This document shows, one piece after another, positions 32,691 through 40,663 of a DNA stretch of 64,000 nucleotides (the first letter of the stretch is position 1; every line of letters starts with the position of its first letter). Location: contig DAOOQQ010000018.1 of the NCBI GenBank assembly GCA_035388825.1, positions 1-64,000 on the forward strand, in the 5' to 3' direction. The position numbers and the translations under genes are program-made. This DNA is from MWAR01 sp035388825. GTDB taxonomy: Bacteria > Muiribacteriota > Ozemobacteria > Ozemobacterales > Ozemobacteraceae. The notes below the pieces were generated by a model that worked only from the letters and a program-made list of their open reading frames with translations, made no database searches and was not told where the DNA came from.

Positions 32691-33824
32691 TCAGGACATG
32701 ATCGCCTTGAGCGACTCCTGGCGGTCGCTGTACCGCTCGAAGGCGAACTCGACGAGCTTGGTCACAAGGTCCTGGTAGGTGATCCCGGTGGCTTCCCACA
32801 GCTTGGGATACATGCTGATGCTGGTGAAGCCCGGAATCGTGTTCACTTCGTTCAGGACGAACTTCCCGGTGTCCCGGTCGAGGAAAAAGTCGACGCGGGC
32901 CATTCCGGCGCAGTCGAGAGCGCGATAGGCGCGGACGGCCATTTCCCGGATCTCAGCGGTCTGCTCGGCCGTGATCTTGGCCGGAATATGCAGCTCCGAG
33001 CGATCGTCGACGTATTTCGCCTTGTAATCGTAAAACTCGTTGCAGGGAACGATCTCGCCTGGAATCGAGGCGATGGGGGCATCGTTCCCGAGAACCGAAA
33101 CCTCGAGCTCCCGGCCGGTGATCGAGGTCTCGACGAGGATCTTGCGGTCATATTTCGCGGCCAGATCGATGGCCGCCCGAAGCTCCTCGCGATCGTGCGC
33201 CTTCGAGACGCCGACCGAAGAGCCCGAGTTCACGGGCTTGACGAAGCAGGGATAGCCGAACGCCGCCTCGATCTCGGCGATGACCTTGTCGGGCCGTTCC
33301 CGCCAGTCGCGCCGGAGGTGCTCGGTGAACGGGGCGATGGGCAGGCCGGCATCGCGGAACAGCCGTTTGGCCGTGGTCTTGTCCATGCCGACCGACGAAG
33401 CCATGACGCCGCAGCCGACATAGGGCAGATCGGCCATTTCGAGCAGGCCCTGGAGCGTGCCGTCCTCGCCGTAGGTGCCGTGGACGATCGGGAAGACGAC
33501 GTCGAGCTTGACGCGCTGCTGCACGTTCTTACGATCGAGCAGAATCATGCCCTGATGGGAAGGGTCGCCGATCAGAGCGGTTCTGGAAGCGGTCTCCGCA
33601 GGCGCCGCCTCGAGGTGACGTTGTTCGGCAGGGGCCGGGAGAAATCCCTTGGGATCCGCTCCGACGACCCAGGTGCCCTGTTTCGAGACACCGATCGGAA
33701 TGACCTCGTATTTCTGCGGATCCAGCGCCTTCATGATCGACTGCGCAGATACGAGAGAGACTTCGTGCTCGCCCGAACGGCCGCCGAAGACGACACCGAC
33801 GCGAATCTTACCCGATGTGTTCAT
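32691..33824 (-). CDS. ddl: D-alanine--D-alanine ligase
   Basis: The 377-residue ATP-grasp enzyme makes D-Ala-D-Ala for peptidoglycan. It shows VGVVFGGRSGEHEVSLVSA, FPIVHGTYGEDGTLQG, GMDKTTAKRLFRDAGLP, FVKPVNSGSSVGVSKA, and the metal-binding VLNEVNTIPGFTSISMYPKLW. All core residues are present. GGAGG lies some eleven bases before the ATG. It appears monocistronic. Confidence 0.97.
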   Translation of the reverse strand: MNTSGKIRVGVVFGGRSGEHEVSLVSAQSIMKALDPQKYEVIPIGVSKQGTWVVGADPKGFLPAPAEQRHLEAAPAETASRTALIGDPSHQGMILLDRKNVQQRVKLDVVFPIVHGTYGEDGTLQGLLEMADLPYVGCGVMASSVGMDKTTAKRLFRDAGLPIAPFTEHLRRDWRERPDKVIAEIEAAFGYPCFVKPVNSGSSVGVSKAHDREELRAAIDLAAKYDRKILVETSITGRELEVSVLGNDAPIASIPGEIVPCNEFYDYKAKYVDDRSELHIPAKITAEQTAEIREMAVRAYRALDCAGMARVDFFLDRDTGKFVLNEVNTIPGFTSISMYPKLWEATGITYQDLVTKLVEFAFERYSDRQESLKAIMS

Positions 33825-33908
33825 TTCCTGCCTCCTCGCGACAGACGAATTCTTGATATCTATCGGCCGATCCGTCGTCGCGGCTGAGCGTTGTTGCGAA
33901 ACCCCTGA

Positions 33909-35450
33909 TCAGGCGGGCTCCTTCGCGGCCGGCGCCTGGGCCGGGGAGGCGATCCCTCCTCCCGGGCGCGGGAAGGTGACGCGGAAGGTGCTTCCCTCGC
34001 CGACGCCGCTGTCGACCGTGACATCGCCGCCCATGATCGTCACGAGGCTCTTCACGAGATACAGCCCCACGCCGGAACCGCCGTAACGGCGCCGGATCGA
34101 GCCGTCGACCTGGCGGAACCGGTCGAAGATGTACTGGATGTCCTCTTTCGCGATGCCGACCCCGTGGTCCACGACCCGGATGCACACCTCGCGCTCGTCG
34201 GCCGAGGCATACAGCTCCGCCTGGCCGCCCTTGACCGAGAATTTGACGGCATTGCTCAGGAGGTTGATCAGCACCTGTTTGAGGCGGTCGCCATCCACGA
34301 CGATGGGGGGAAGCGCCGTCAGCAGTTTCGCCACGATCTTCACTTCCCGGCTGATGGCGTAGCCCTGCAGGTGCTGCATGACTTCCTGGATCAGCGGCGT
34401 GATGTCGGTCAACACAGGCTCGATCCGCATCCGGCCGGTGTCGATCGCTTCCATGTCGAGCAGGTCGTTGATCAGCCGCAGCAGATGCTGCGCCGTTTTC
34501 TTGATCTGGGCCGCGCCGGTCAGCACGTCCTGTTTGCGCTCGTAGTGGTCGAGAATCAGATCCGGCCAGGCCAGGATCGAGGTGAGCGGGGTGCGCAGCT
34601 CGTGGGACATGTTGCTCAAAAACTCGCTCTTGAGGCGCTCCGACTGCTGGGCCTTGTGGGTCTCGATCTCGAGCAGGCGGGTGCGGTCCGCGACCTTCTG
34701 CTCCAGGGTCTGGTTGAGGATGCGCAGCTCGTTCTGCCGCTCCTGGATCGCCCGGACCATCTCGTTGAAGGTGTGGGCGAGGAACTCGATCTCCTGGGCC
34801 GCCTCGATCGTCACCGGCGGGGTCGAGTAGTTCTGCTGGGACAGTTTTTCGGCCAGACGCTTCAGAGATTCTATAGGGTCAGTTATCATTCGCCCGAACC
34901 GGCGGGCGGCGATCGTCAGGATGACCAGCGAAATCAACACCACGCCGGCGACCACGAGATGGTTCAGGAACAGCTGGGCGTTGATCTGGTCCAGGGTGAA
35001 GCCCATGTAGACCACGCCGAGAAACCGCTGGTTGAAGCTCAGCCGGTGGCGGAGATGGAGGACGCGCCCGTCGTCCCGCGACTCGATCGGGGATTCCGAA
35101 AAATCCGTTTTCCAGCTGTTGATCGAGGCGAGCTCCGGGTGGTAGGAGGCCATGGCGCGCCCCGTGCGATCGGCGACCAGGATGTAGGAGACTTCCCCGC
35201 GCCGGGTCAGGCCGTTGACGACCTCGTTCAGCGCCTGGAGATCCTCGAATTCGACGCCCGGCGCCATGTTGTAGGCCGCGAGATCGACCAGCTCCTCGGC
35301 CTTCATCTGGAAGCTCTTGCGAATGATCGAGTGCTCTCGGATGACGGTGAACAAGCCGAGGACGAGAACTCCCGGCACGAAGGCGAGCAGCAGAACCATG
35401 CGAAGCTGATTCTGCAGCGGGGAACGATGGATCCAGGGGAAGAGTTTCAT
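33909..35450 (-). CDS. Membrane sensor histidine kinase
   Basis: The 513-residue protein has transmembrane helices at about 16-38 and 164-184 enclosing a sensor loop, a HAMP domain (RRFGRMITDPIESLKRLAEKL), a coiled coil, HisKA with FLSNMSHELRTPLTS (phospho-acceptor His283) and an HATPase domain with VDHGVGIAKEDIQYIFDRF and YGGSGVGLYLVKSL. No response regulator is adjacent. It is the last gene of an operon with a TonB-dependent receptor and a YfiR-like protein and overlaps the latter by four bases, so it may sense a signal linked to the receptor. Confidence 0.92.
   Translation of the reverse strand: MKLFPWIHRSPLQNQLRMVLLLAFVPGVLVLGLFTVIREHSIIRKSFQMKAEELVDLAAYNMAPGVEFEDLQALNEVVNGLTRRGEVSYILVADRTGRAMASYHPELASINSWKTDFSESPIESRDDGRVLHLRHRLSFNQRFLGVVYMGFTLDQINAQLFLNHLVVAGVVLISLVILTIAARRFGRMITDPIESLKRLAEKLSQQNYSTPPVTIEAAQEIEFLAHTFNEMVRAIQERQNELRILNQTLEQKVADRTRLLEIETHKAQQSERLKSEFLSNMSHELRTPLTSILAWPDLILDHYERKQDVLTGAAQIKKTAQHLLRLINDLLDMEAIDTGRMRIEPVLTDITPLIQEVMQHLQGYAISREVKIVAKLLTALPPIVVDGDRLKQVLINLLSNAVKFSVKGGQAELYASADEREVCIRVVDHGVGIAKEDIQYIFDRFRQVDGSIRRRYGGSGVGLYLVKSLVTIMGGDVTVDSGVGEGSTFRVTFPRPGGGIASPAQAPAAKEPA
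34868..34893 (-). other. A/T-leaning island in the HAMP region of the kinase
   Basis: Coding codons CGA ATG ATA ACT GAC CCT ATA GAA TCT around the conserved ITDPIESL motif; ATA, ACT and TCT are rare nearby. It has no clear dyad and is the weakest example listed. Confidence 0.35.
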
Positions 35451-36013
35451 CGGATCACCCGGCAGTGTTTGAGAAAATTCGCGTGGAAGTCGGCGCCGCC
35501 CGCTTTCGCTTCGGTCAGGTTCACGTGGATGACGGGCCGGCTCCCCTCGAGGCTCATCACGACGGCCACCCCCGATTCGAGGAGCGCGACATCGCTTCCG
35601 AAGGTCAGCCGATGATGCTTGCGGGCGAATTCGGCGACCTTGTCCCCATCCTCCTCCCAGTTTCCGATCAGCACGAGCATGTCGGGAAGCGGCTCGGATG
35701 GTGAGAGCTGGCCTTTGCGGAAGAGCAGCTTGACCGGCACGAGCGGCCGGCCCAGGATCGTTTTCTTCGACAGGGCATCCGAAACCTGCCGGAAGATGCG
35801 CTCGTCCGACGGCTCTTCCATGTTCCGGAGAACGACACCGACCTGGTAGGGCGCCGGAGTTCCGTTGTCGAACGAGCGGTCATACGTGATGATCTTCAGG
35901 AATATCTGGATCTGGAGCGGAATCGGAATGTCCCGTCGCTCTCCGCGCTCGGCCGCCGCGCCGGAGCACGGAAGCAAAGCCAACAGTATTAATGTTATTG
36001 CTATCTTATACAT
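35447..36013 (-). CDS. YfiR/HmsC-like periplasmic protein (DUF4154)
   Basis: The 188-residue protein has a signal peptide (YKIAITLILLALLPCSGAAA) and the YfiR-like layout: LQIQIFLKIITYDRSF, YQVGVVLRN, MLVLIGNWEEDGDKVAEFARKHHRLTFGSDVALLESGVAVVMSLEGSRPVIHVNL. YfiR-type proteins in other bacteria restrain inner-membrane signalling proteins from the periplasm. Position between a TonB receptor and a histidine kinase fits a signalling role. The gene starts six bases after the receptor gene; its first codons are A/T-rich. Confidence 0.75.
   Translation of the reverse strand: MYKIAITLILLALLPCSGAAAERGERRDIPIPLQIQIFLKIITYDRSFDNGTPAPYQVGVVLRNMEEPSDERIFRQVSDALSKKTILGRPLVPVKLLFRKGQLSPSEPLPDMLVLIGNWEEDGDKVAEFARKHHRLTFGSDVALLESGVAVVMSLEGSRPVIHVNLTEAKAGGADFHANFLKHCRVIR
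35980..36013 (-). other. A/T-rich island at the start of the YfiR-like gene
   Basis: The first eleven codons read ATG TAT AAG ATA GCA ATA ACA TTA ATA CTG TTG. AACA (35982-35985) and TGTT (35993-35996) form a small inverted repeat. Confidence 0.55.
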
Positions 36014-36019
36014 TCGCCG

Positions 36020-38023
36020 TCAGAACGACCTGATGAACTCGAGCCGCGCCACGGTTCCCGGAGCCCAGGCCTCGAGCATCTCCTGATACGGTTTCCGGCC
36101 GATGTTCCAGACCGAGAGCTTCACGTGTTCCTTCGCGGAGAGCGCGTATCGAAGAGCCGCTCCCGTCACGGTGTATCCAGAGACGTGGCGCGTGCCGATT
36201 CCCGGAACGTCGCGTTTGTTCGTGTCGATCGTGTCGTCAACCCAGTGCGACTCCACCTGCATGTTGGTGCGGGAATCGAAGGCATGCCAGTAGCCGATCC
36301 CGGCTTTGCGCTCGGCATCATACTGGAGATCGCGGCTCTGGTCGTCGCGCGAGCGGAGCCACATCCCGGTCAGGAAGAGATGGTTCCGCGGGTCGAAATG
36401 CTTGAGCAGTTCGAACTCGGCACCGTGGATATGCGCGCTGTCGCCCGGCTGCTGCGGATGGAACTTGCCGAAGATCCCGAAAATCTTGTACTGATTCTCG
36501 GCGATGAGCGGATCGAAGTTTTCCCAGATGATGTTGCGGTGCTTCATGTTGAAGCCGGTCACGCGGGCATACAGCTCCCGGGGGAACATGTAATCGATGG
36601 AAAGCTCAAACGTGCGAATCTTCTCGGGCTGCATGTCCGGGGTGCCGCGACCGCTCGGCTGGTCGATGTACAACTGCCAGCTGGAGGGTTCCTTGAAGGC
36701 CCGGCCGTAGCCGAACCGCACGTGGCCCTTCGTGTCGGCGAAGGTGTGCAGCACCGTCACATGGGGGCTGAAAACGTTCTCGTAATCGGTGTGCGTATCA
36801 AACCGCCCCCCGACCGTCACCTTCCACAGGTGTGCCAGATTGATCTCGTCCTGGAAAAAGAGATTGAAATTCTCTTTCGAGAAGGAGCGCCGCGTGGGAA
36901 TGAAATCGTCCCCCCGGTAATGCTCGGACCGCAGTCCGGTGCCGAAGGAGATCCGGTGCCGGCCGCGCGGGCACATGTCGCGCTGGAGGTTCAAATACCA
37001 ACGATACGAGTCGATATCGTAATTCAGGTTCGGAATGTCGGCAAAATGGTAGAAATCCTCGTCGTACCCATGCCAGCTCAGCACCAGCGAATCGCGGTCC
37101 CCATTTTCCCGCGTTTTCCCGTGATGCCAGTCGATCCACTCTTCCCCGCGACGCCATTTGTAGAGATCGTAGACGGCGAAGTCGGCGCCGTCGTATTCCT
37201 GATCGACGCGGCGCATGCCGACGTTGAGCTTGTTGTTGCCGAACTTGTATTTCCCGTACAGGTAGCCCCACTGGCGGTCCGAATGTTTGTCGGCCCCCGG
37301 CCGGTTGCGGTCGCGGGTGATCCCGGGCCCCGTGGTGGAGTCGAGATGGAGGTCCCACAGCCAAGAGGCACCGCCGTTGTTCCCGGCGACGGCGAGTTCA
37401 GACAATACGGTGTCGTATGTTTCGAACGACGTCTGGAACTTGCCCGTCAGGTCGTCATGGAGATAATCCTCGGGATCGCGGGTGATGATGTGCACGACGC
37501 CGAGAAAGGCATTCGCGCCATACAGAGCCGACCCCGGCCCCGACAGCACCTCGATACGTTTCACATGGGACAGGGGGATCGTGATGTCGGTCCAGATGCC
37601 GCCGTCGCGCACGTCGTTGACCGGCACCCCATCGATCATCCAGAGAATGCGTTCATTGATGACGGACGCGCCCACCATGCCCCGCAGCGAGGTGTTGGTG
37701 AACTCGGACAGCCAGGTTTTCGTCTGGAAGCCCGGAACGCGGCGCAACAGATCCGACAGCGTGAGGGCCGGGGAGCGGCGGATATCCTCTTCGGTGATGA
37801 CATACATCGTCGCGGGCGACGTCTCCATCGCCGATTCCCGACGGGTGGCGGTGACGACGACCTGGCCCAGGAGATCGTCGAGGGACAGCTCGGAGATGTC
37901 CTGGTATTCCTTCGGGGCAGGCCCGGCCAGAAGCGGCGCGGGGCTGAACGGCTCCGCGATGGCGATCAGAGCGAGAACGAGCAGGGCACAGCGCCTCATG
38001 ACGCCTACCAACGGCAGCCTCAT
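36020..38023 (-). CDS. TonB-dependent outer-membrane receptor
   Basis: The 667-residue protein has a signal peptide, a TonB-box-like stretch (QVVVTATRRES), a plug domain (ATMYVITEEDIRRSPALTLSDLLRRVPGF; GAYG-like GPGSALYGANAFLGVVHIITRDP) and a beta-barrel ending LEFIRSF with a terminal Phe, as needed for barrel assembly. It imports an unidentified ligand with TonB energy. GGGAGG lies ahead of the ATG. It heads an operon with the YfiR-like protein and the kinase; co-occurrence with those two is not the usual iron-uptake arrangement. Confidence 0.93.
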   Translation of the reverse strand: MRLPLVGVMRRCALLVLALIAIAEPFSPAPLLAGPAPKEYQDISELSLDDLLGQVVVTATRRESAMETSPATMYVITEEDIRRSPALTLSDLLRRVPGFQTKTWLSEFTNTSLRGMVGASVINERILWMIDGVPVNDVRDGGIWTDITIPLSHVKRIEVLSGPGSALYGANAFLGVVHIITRDPEDYLHDDLTGKFQTSFETYDTVLSELAVAGNNGGASWLWDLHLDSTTGPGITRDRNRPGADKHSDRQWGYLYGKYKFGNNKLNVGMRRVDQEYDGADFAVYDLYKWRRGEEWIDWHHGKTRENGDRDSLVLSWHGYDEDFYHFADIPNLNYDIDSYRWYLNLQRDMCPRGRHRISFGTGLRSEHYRGDDFIPTRRSFSKENFNLFFQDEINLAHLWKVTVGGRFDTHTDYENVFSPHVTVLHTFADTKGHVRFGYGRAFKEPSSWQLYIDQPSGRGTPDMQPEKIRTFELSIDYMFPRELYARVTGFNMKHRNIIWENFDPLIAENQYKIFGIFGKFHPQQPGDSAHIHGAEFELLKHFDPRNHLFLTGMWLRSRDDQSRDLQYDAERKAGIGYWHAFDSRTNMQVESHWVDDTIDTNKRDVPGIGTRHVSGYTVTGAALRYALSAKEHVKLSVWNIGRKPYQEMLEAWAPGTVARLEFIRSF

Positions 38024-38100
38024 CCTATCCTCCCGGGAAACGTGATCTCTCTATAGGTCACAGGATATGAAAAATCGGACCGGATGTCCAGCATGTCGAG

Positions 38101-38129
38101 TTGACACCTTCACGATGCGGGCTTAGTCT
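38101..38129 (+). promoter_or_regulatory. Promoter of the thiT gene
   Basis: TTGACA (38101-38106), 17-base spacer, TAGTCT (38124-38129). Transcription should begin six or seven bases before the ATG at 38143, too little room for a thiamine riboswitch. Confidence 0.7.
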
Positions 38130-38142
38130 GGGCTGGCAAGCC

Positions 38143-38718
38143 ATGAACCCACGTTTCGAACCGACACCGGCTCAGGGTCTGCCGTCACGGCTCCAACAGA
38201 CGGCGGAAACAGGCCTGTTGATCGCACTTTCACTGGCCCTGAGCCAGTTCCGGCTGTTTGAACTGCCGGCAGGAGGCTCGCTTTCGCTCGGCGGCCTCCC
38301 TCTGCTGCTGCTCGCCGCACGCCGGGGGGTGAAACGCGGCGTGGCCGCAGGCCTGCTGGCGGGGCTGCTGCTGACGCTGCGCCGCCCATTCATCGTTCAT
38401 CCCGTCCAGTTCCTGCTCGACTACCCGCTCGCGCACGGGGCCCTCGGGCTGGCTGGCATCCTGCGGTGGAAGAGTCCGGGAAACGCAGCGACGGCGGTGA
38501 CATTTGCATGCAGTCTGAGACTGCTCTGCCATGTCACCGCCGGCGTCGTTTTCTTCTCTGACCCCGCGTCGGATCTGAGCGCCGCGATCGTGACGTCGAG
38601 CATCTACAATCTCGGGCACATGATCCCGGAAACCGTCGTCAGCGCAGGCCTTGCGGCTTGGCTGGCAGCACGGCACCCCGAGCTCACGAGAGCGGCGGGA
38701 ACCACCGGAGAAGCCTGA
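38143..38718 (+). CDS. Thiamine transporter substrate-binding subunit (ThiT/YuaJ-like)
   Basis: The 191-residue membrane protein has about six helices. FACSLRLLCHVTAGVVFF resembles the ThiT signature, and YNLGHMIPETVVSA continues in the same style. S components of ECF transporters bind the vitamin and use a shared energy module encoded elsewhere. The ATG at 38143 lies just after the promoter, so the mRNA is nearly leaderless with no visible ribosome site. The assignment to thiamine is by motif resemblance only. Confidence 0.7.
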   Translation: MNPRFEPTPAQGLPSRLQQTAETGLLIALSLALSQFRLFELPAGGSLSLGGLPLLLLAARRGVKRGVAAGLLAGLLLTLRRPFIVHPVQFLLDYPLAHGALGLAGILRWKSPGNAATAVTFACSLRLLCHVTAGVVFFSDPASDLSAAIVTSSIYNLGHMIPETVVSAGLAAWLAARHPELTRAAGTTGEA

Positions 38719-38745
38719 AGAGCCCCTTCCGGCACAGATCGAAAA

Positions 38746-38937
38746 TCAGATGACCGGGGTCACCTTGTCGCTACCCAGACACTTGGTGCAAACATAACCA
38801 TGCACCAGCTTGCCGCGAAGCATGACCCGCTTCTTCTGAAGGTTCACGCTCCAGCGCCGCTTGGAGCGCCGATGCGAGTGGCTGAGCTGATAGCTGACCT
38901 GGGGTCCGCGTTCGCAAACCATGCAATACCGAGACAT
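38746..38937 (-). CDS. rpmB: 50S ribosomal protein L28
   Basis: The 63-residue protein has the L28 motif HSHRRSKRRWSVNLQKKRV and the zinc-type cysteine pairs C5/C8 (CMVC) and C50/C53 (CTKC), so it is the zinc-binding form of L28. GGAGG lies eight bases before the ATG, and a promoter is at 38974-39002. It is single-gene and convergent with thiT. Confidence 0.95.
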   Translation of the reverse strand: MSRYCMVCERGPQVSYQLSHSHRRSKRRWSVNLQKKRVMLRGKLVHGYVCTKCLGSDKVTPVI

Positions 38938-38973
38938 TCTTGTCACCTCCGAGCAATGGTCGAGTGAAATGAG

Positions 38974-39002
38974 ATGGTAGCAGATTTTTTGCCGAGATGC
39001 AA
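38974..39002 (-). promoter_or_regulatory. Promoter of rpmB
   Basis: TTGCAT (38997-39002), 17 bases, TACCAT (38974-38979) on the minus strand; the leader is about 30 bases with a ribosome site GGAGGT. Confidence 0.6.
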
Positions 39003-39101
39003 CAGCATTCTTGTACACACCCCGCGAAAATTCATGATACCATGACCGCCGGCTCGCCGGGCAGCGTCCCCAAAGCCGTAACCGCATCGGAGAACCGAAT
39101 C

Positions 39102-40565
39102 ATGAAGATCACCGTCCGCTCACGCCCCTCGGGAACCATCGACGGCTGGCTGTTCCTGCCCCTCAGAAAAGACCCCGCTGCGATGCCGGCCCCGCTTTCC
39201 CGGCTCCCCGGGGTACCCCGGCTTCCCGTTGGTGAATGGAACGGGGAAACCGAGTCTCTCGGGATCTTCGACGGTTCGCTGATCGCCCGCGCCGCTCCCG
39301 TCCTCATCGACGCCGAGCTTCGCCAGACCCTGCCCGACGCCCTCGGAACCGGCCTCAAGCGGCTTGCAGCGCGGAAAGCACGCACCATCGCCGTCGTCCT
39401 GCCGTCCCTTCCCCTCCCGGCTGAGGAAGCCCTTCTCCTGATGGATGATCTTTTCATGGTGCCAGACCTGTTCTGCCATCACGCCGCCCCCTACCGCAAG
39501 AACCCGGCGGATCGCGGTCCGGCCGGCTTCGACGCGATCCAGTTCCTCACCGCGGCGGAGCAACGGACCGATCTTCTGGAAGAGCGACTGAAGCGGGCAC
39601 GGATCGTGGCCGAAGCCGTGAATCTCGCCCGCCGGCTGTCGGATGCGCCGGGAAACGAACTGACTCCCGAACGGCTGGCCGCCGAAGCCGAGGCGCTGGC
39701 CCGACCGAAACGGCTGACCGTGAGCATCCGTCGCGGAAAGGCGCTGCAGAAGTTCGGCGGCCTGCTCGCCGTGGGCCAGGGTAGCGGCCACCCGCCCTGC
39801 CTGATCGAGATGGAGTTGAACCCTGGCAAAGCGAAGCCGGTCCTTCTCGTGGGCAAGGGGATCACCTTCGACTCCGGCGGCATCAGCATCAAGCCGGCCG
39901 AGAACATGCACGAACTGCGCAATGACATGGCGGGCGGGGCGGCGGTCATGGCCGCCCTCTCGGCCCTCGCCCGGCTCGGCTGCACCCGCCGCGTGATCGG
40001 CCTGATTCCCGCCGCCGAAAACCTCCCCGACGGCAACGCCTGCCGCCCAGGGGATGTGATCCGCCAATTCGACGGCCAGAGCGTCGAGATCATCAACACG
40101 GATGCCGAGGGGCGTCTGCTGCTGGCCGACGCGCTCGCCTACGGCGCTACCTTCAAGCCCGCCTTCTCGATCGATCTGGCGACCCTGACCGGTGCCGTCA
40201 TCACGGCCATCGGCGACCGTTTCACCGGCCTCTTCACCGCCGACCCCGCCCTCCGGGATCGCCTGACGGCCGCCGCCGCCGCATCCGGTGATCTCCTCTG
40301 GCCCCTGCCGCTCCACAAATGCTTCAAGGATGCCATGAAAAGCAGCATCGCCGACTGGAAAAATGCCGGCGGCCGGAAGGGCGGCGCCTGTCTTGCCGCC
40401 GCGTTTCTCTCCGCTTTCGCCCCGCCCTCCTGGGCACACCTGGATATCGCCGGCACCGCGGACCAGCTCCGCGAGATCAGCTATCTGAGCAAGGGCTCGT
40501 CCGGCGTCGGCGTGCGGCTTCTCGTCGAACTCCTCGCCCCGGCCAGCGGCGCCCGGATGGCGTAA
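39102..40565 (+). CDS. pepA: Leucyl aminopeptidase (M17 family)
   Basis: The 487-residue protein has the M17 catalytic domain with VGKGITFDSGGISIKPAENMHELRNDMAGGAAV (metal-binding Lys and Asp residues) and NTDAEGRLLLADALAYG (the signature octapeptide). It removes N-terminal residues from peptides in the cytoplasm using two metal ions. The ATG at 39102 follows GGAG by nine bases; the ATG at 39042 is upstream in frame but lacks a ribosome site. Confidence 0.95.
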   Translation: MKITVRSRPSGTIDGWLFLPLRKDPAAMPAPLSRLPGVPRLPVGEWNGETESLGIFDGSLIARAAPVLIDAELRQTLPDALGTGLKRLAARKARTIAVVLPSLPLPAEEALLLMDDLFMVPDLFCHHAAPYRKNPADRGPAGFDAIQFLTAAEQRTDLLEERLKRARIVAEAVNLARRLSDAPGNELTPERLAAEAEALARPKRLTVSIRRGKALQKFGGLLAVGQGSGHPPCLIEMELNPGKAKPVLLVGKGITFDSGGISIKPAENMHELRNDMAGGAAVMAALSALARLGCTRRVIGLIPAAENLPDGNACRPGDVIRQFDGQSVEIINTDAEGRLLLADALAYGATFKPAFSIDLATLTGAVITAIGDRFTGLFTADPALRDRLTAAAAASGDLLWPLPLHKCFKDAMKSSIADWKNAGGRKGGACLAAAFLSAFAPPSWAHLDIAGTADQLREISYLSKGSSGVGVRLLVELLAPASGARMA

Positions 40566-40573
40566 CTCCAACC

Positions 40574-40595
40574 CGGGCGCATCGCGATGCGCCCG
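40574..40595. terminator. 22-base perfect palindrome after pepA
   Basis: CGGGCGCATCGC and its complement GCGATGCGCCCG meet in a perfect GC-rich palindrome nine bases after the pepA stop. No U-run follows, so it may be a 3' stabilising hairpin, a Rho-type end or a transcription pause. Confidence 0.55.
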
Positions 40596-40663
40596 ACCGG
40601 ACCACTCAGAGAAATACCGGTTTCTTCCGATACCTCCAGAACAGGACATATCGGAGGTGCCCC

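Noticed and set aside
36125..38056. Long open frame antisense to the TonB receptor
   Set aside because: No start signal, no known motif, and the opposite strand is a clear receptor.
38101..38143. TPP riboswitch before thiT
   Set aside because: The promoter lies too close to the start codon to leave room for a riboswitch, and no TPP-type sequence is seen.
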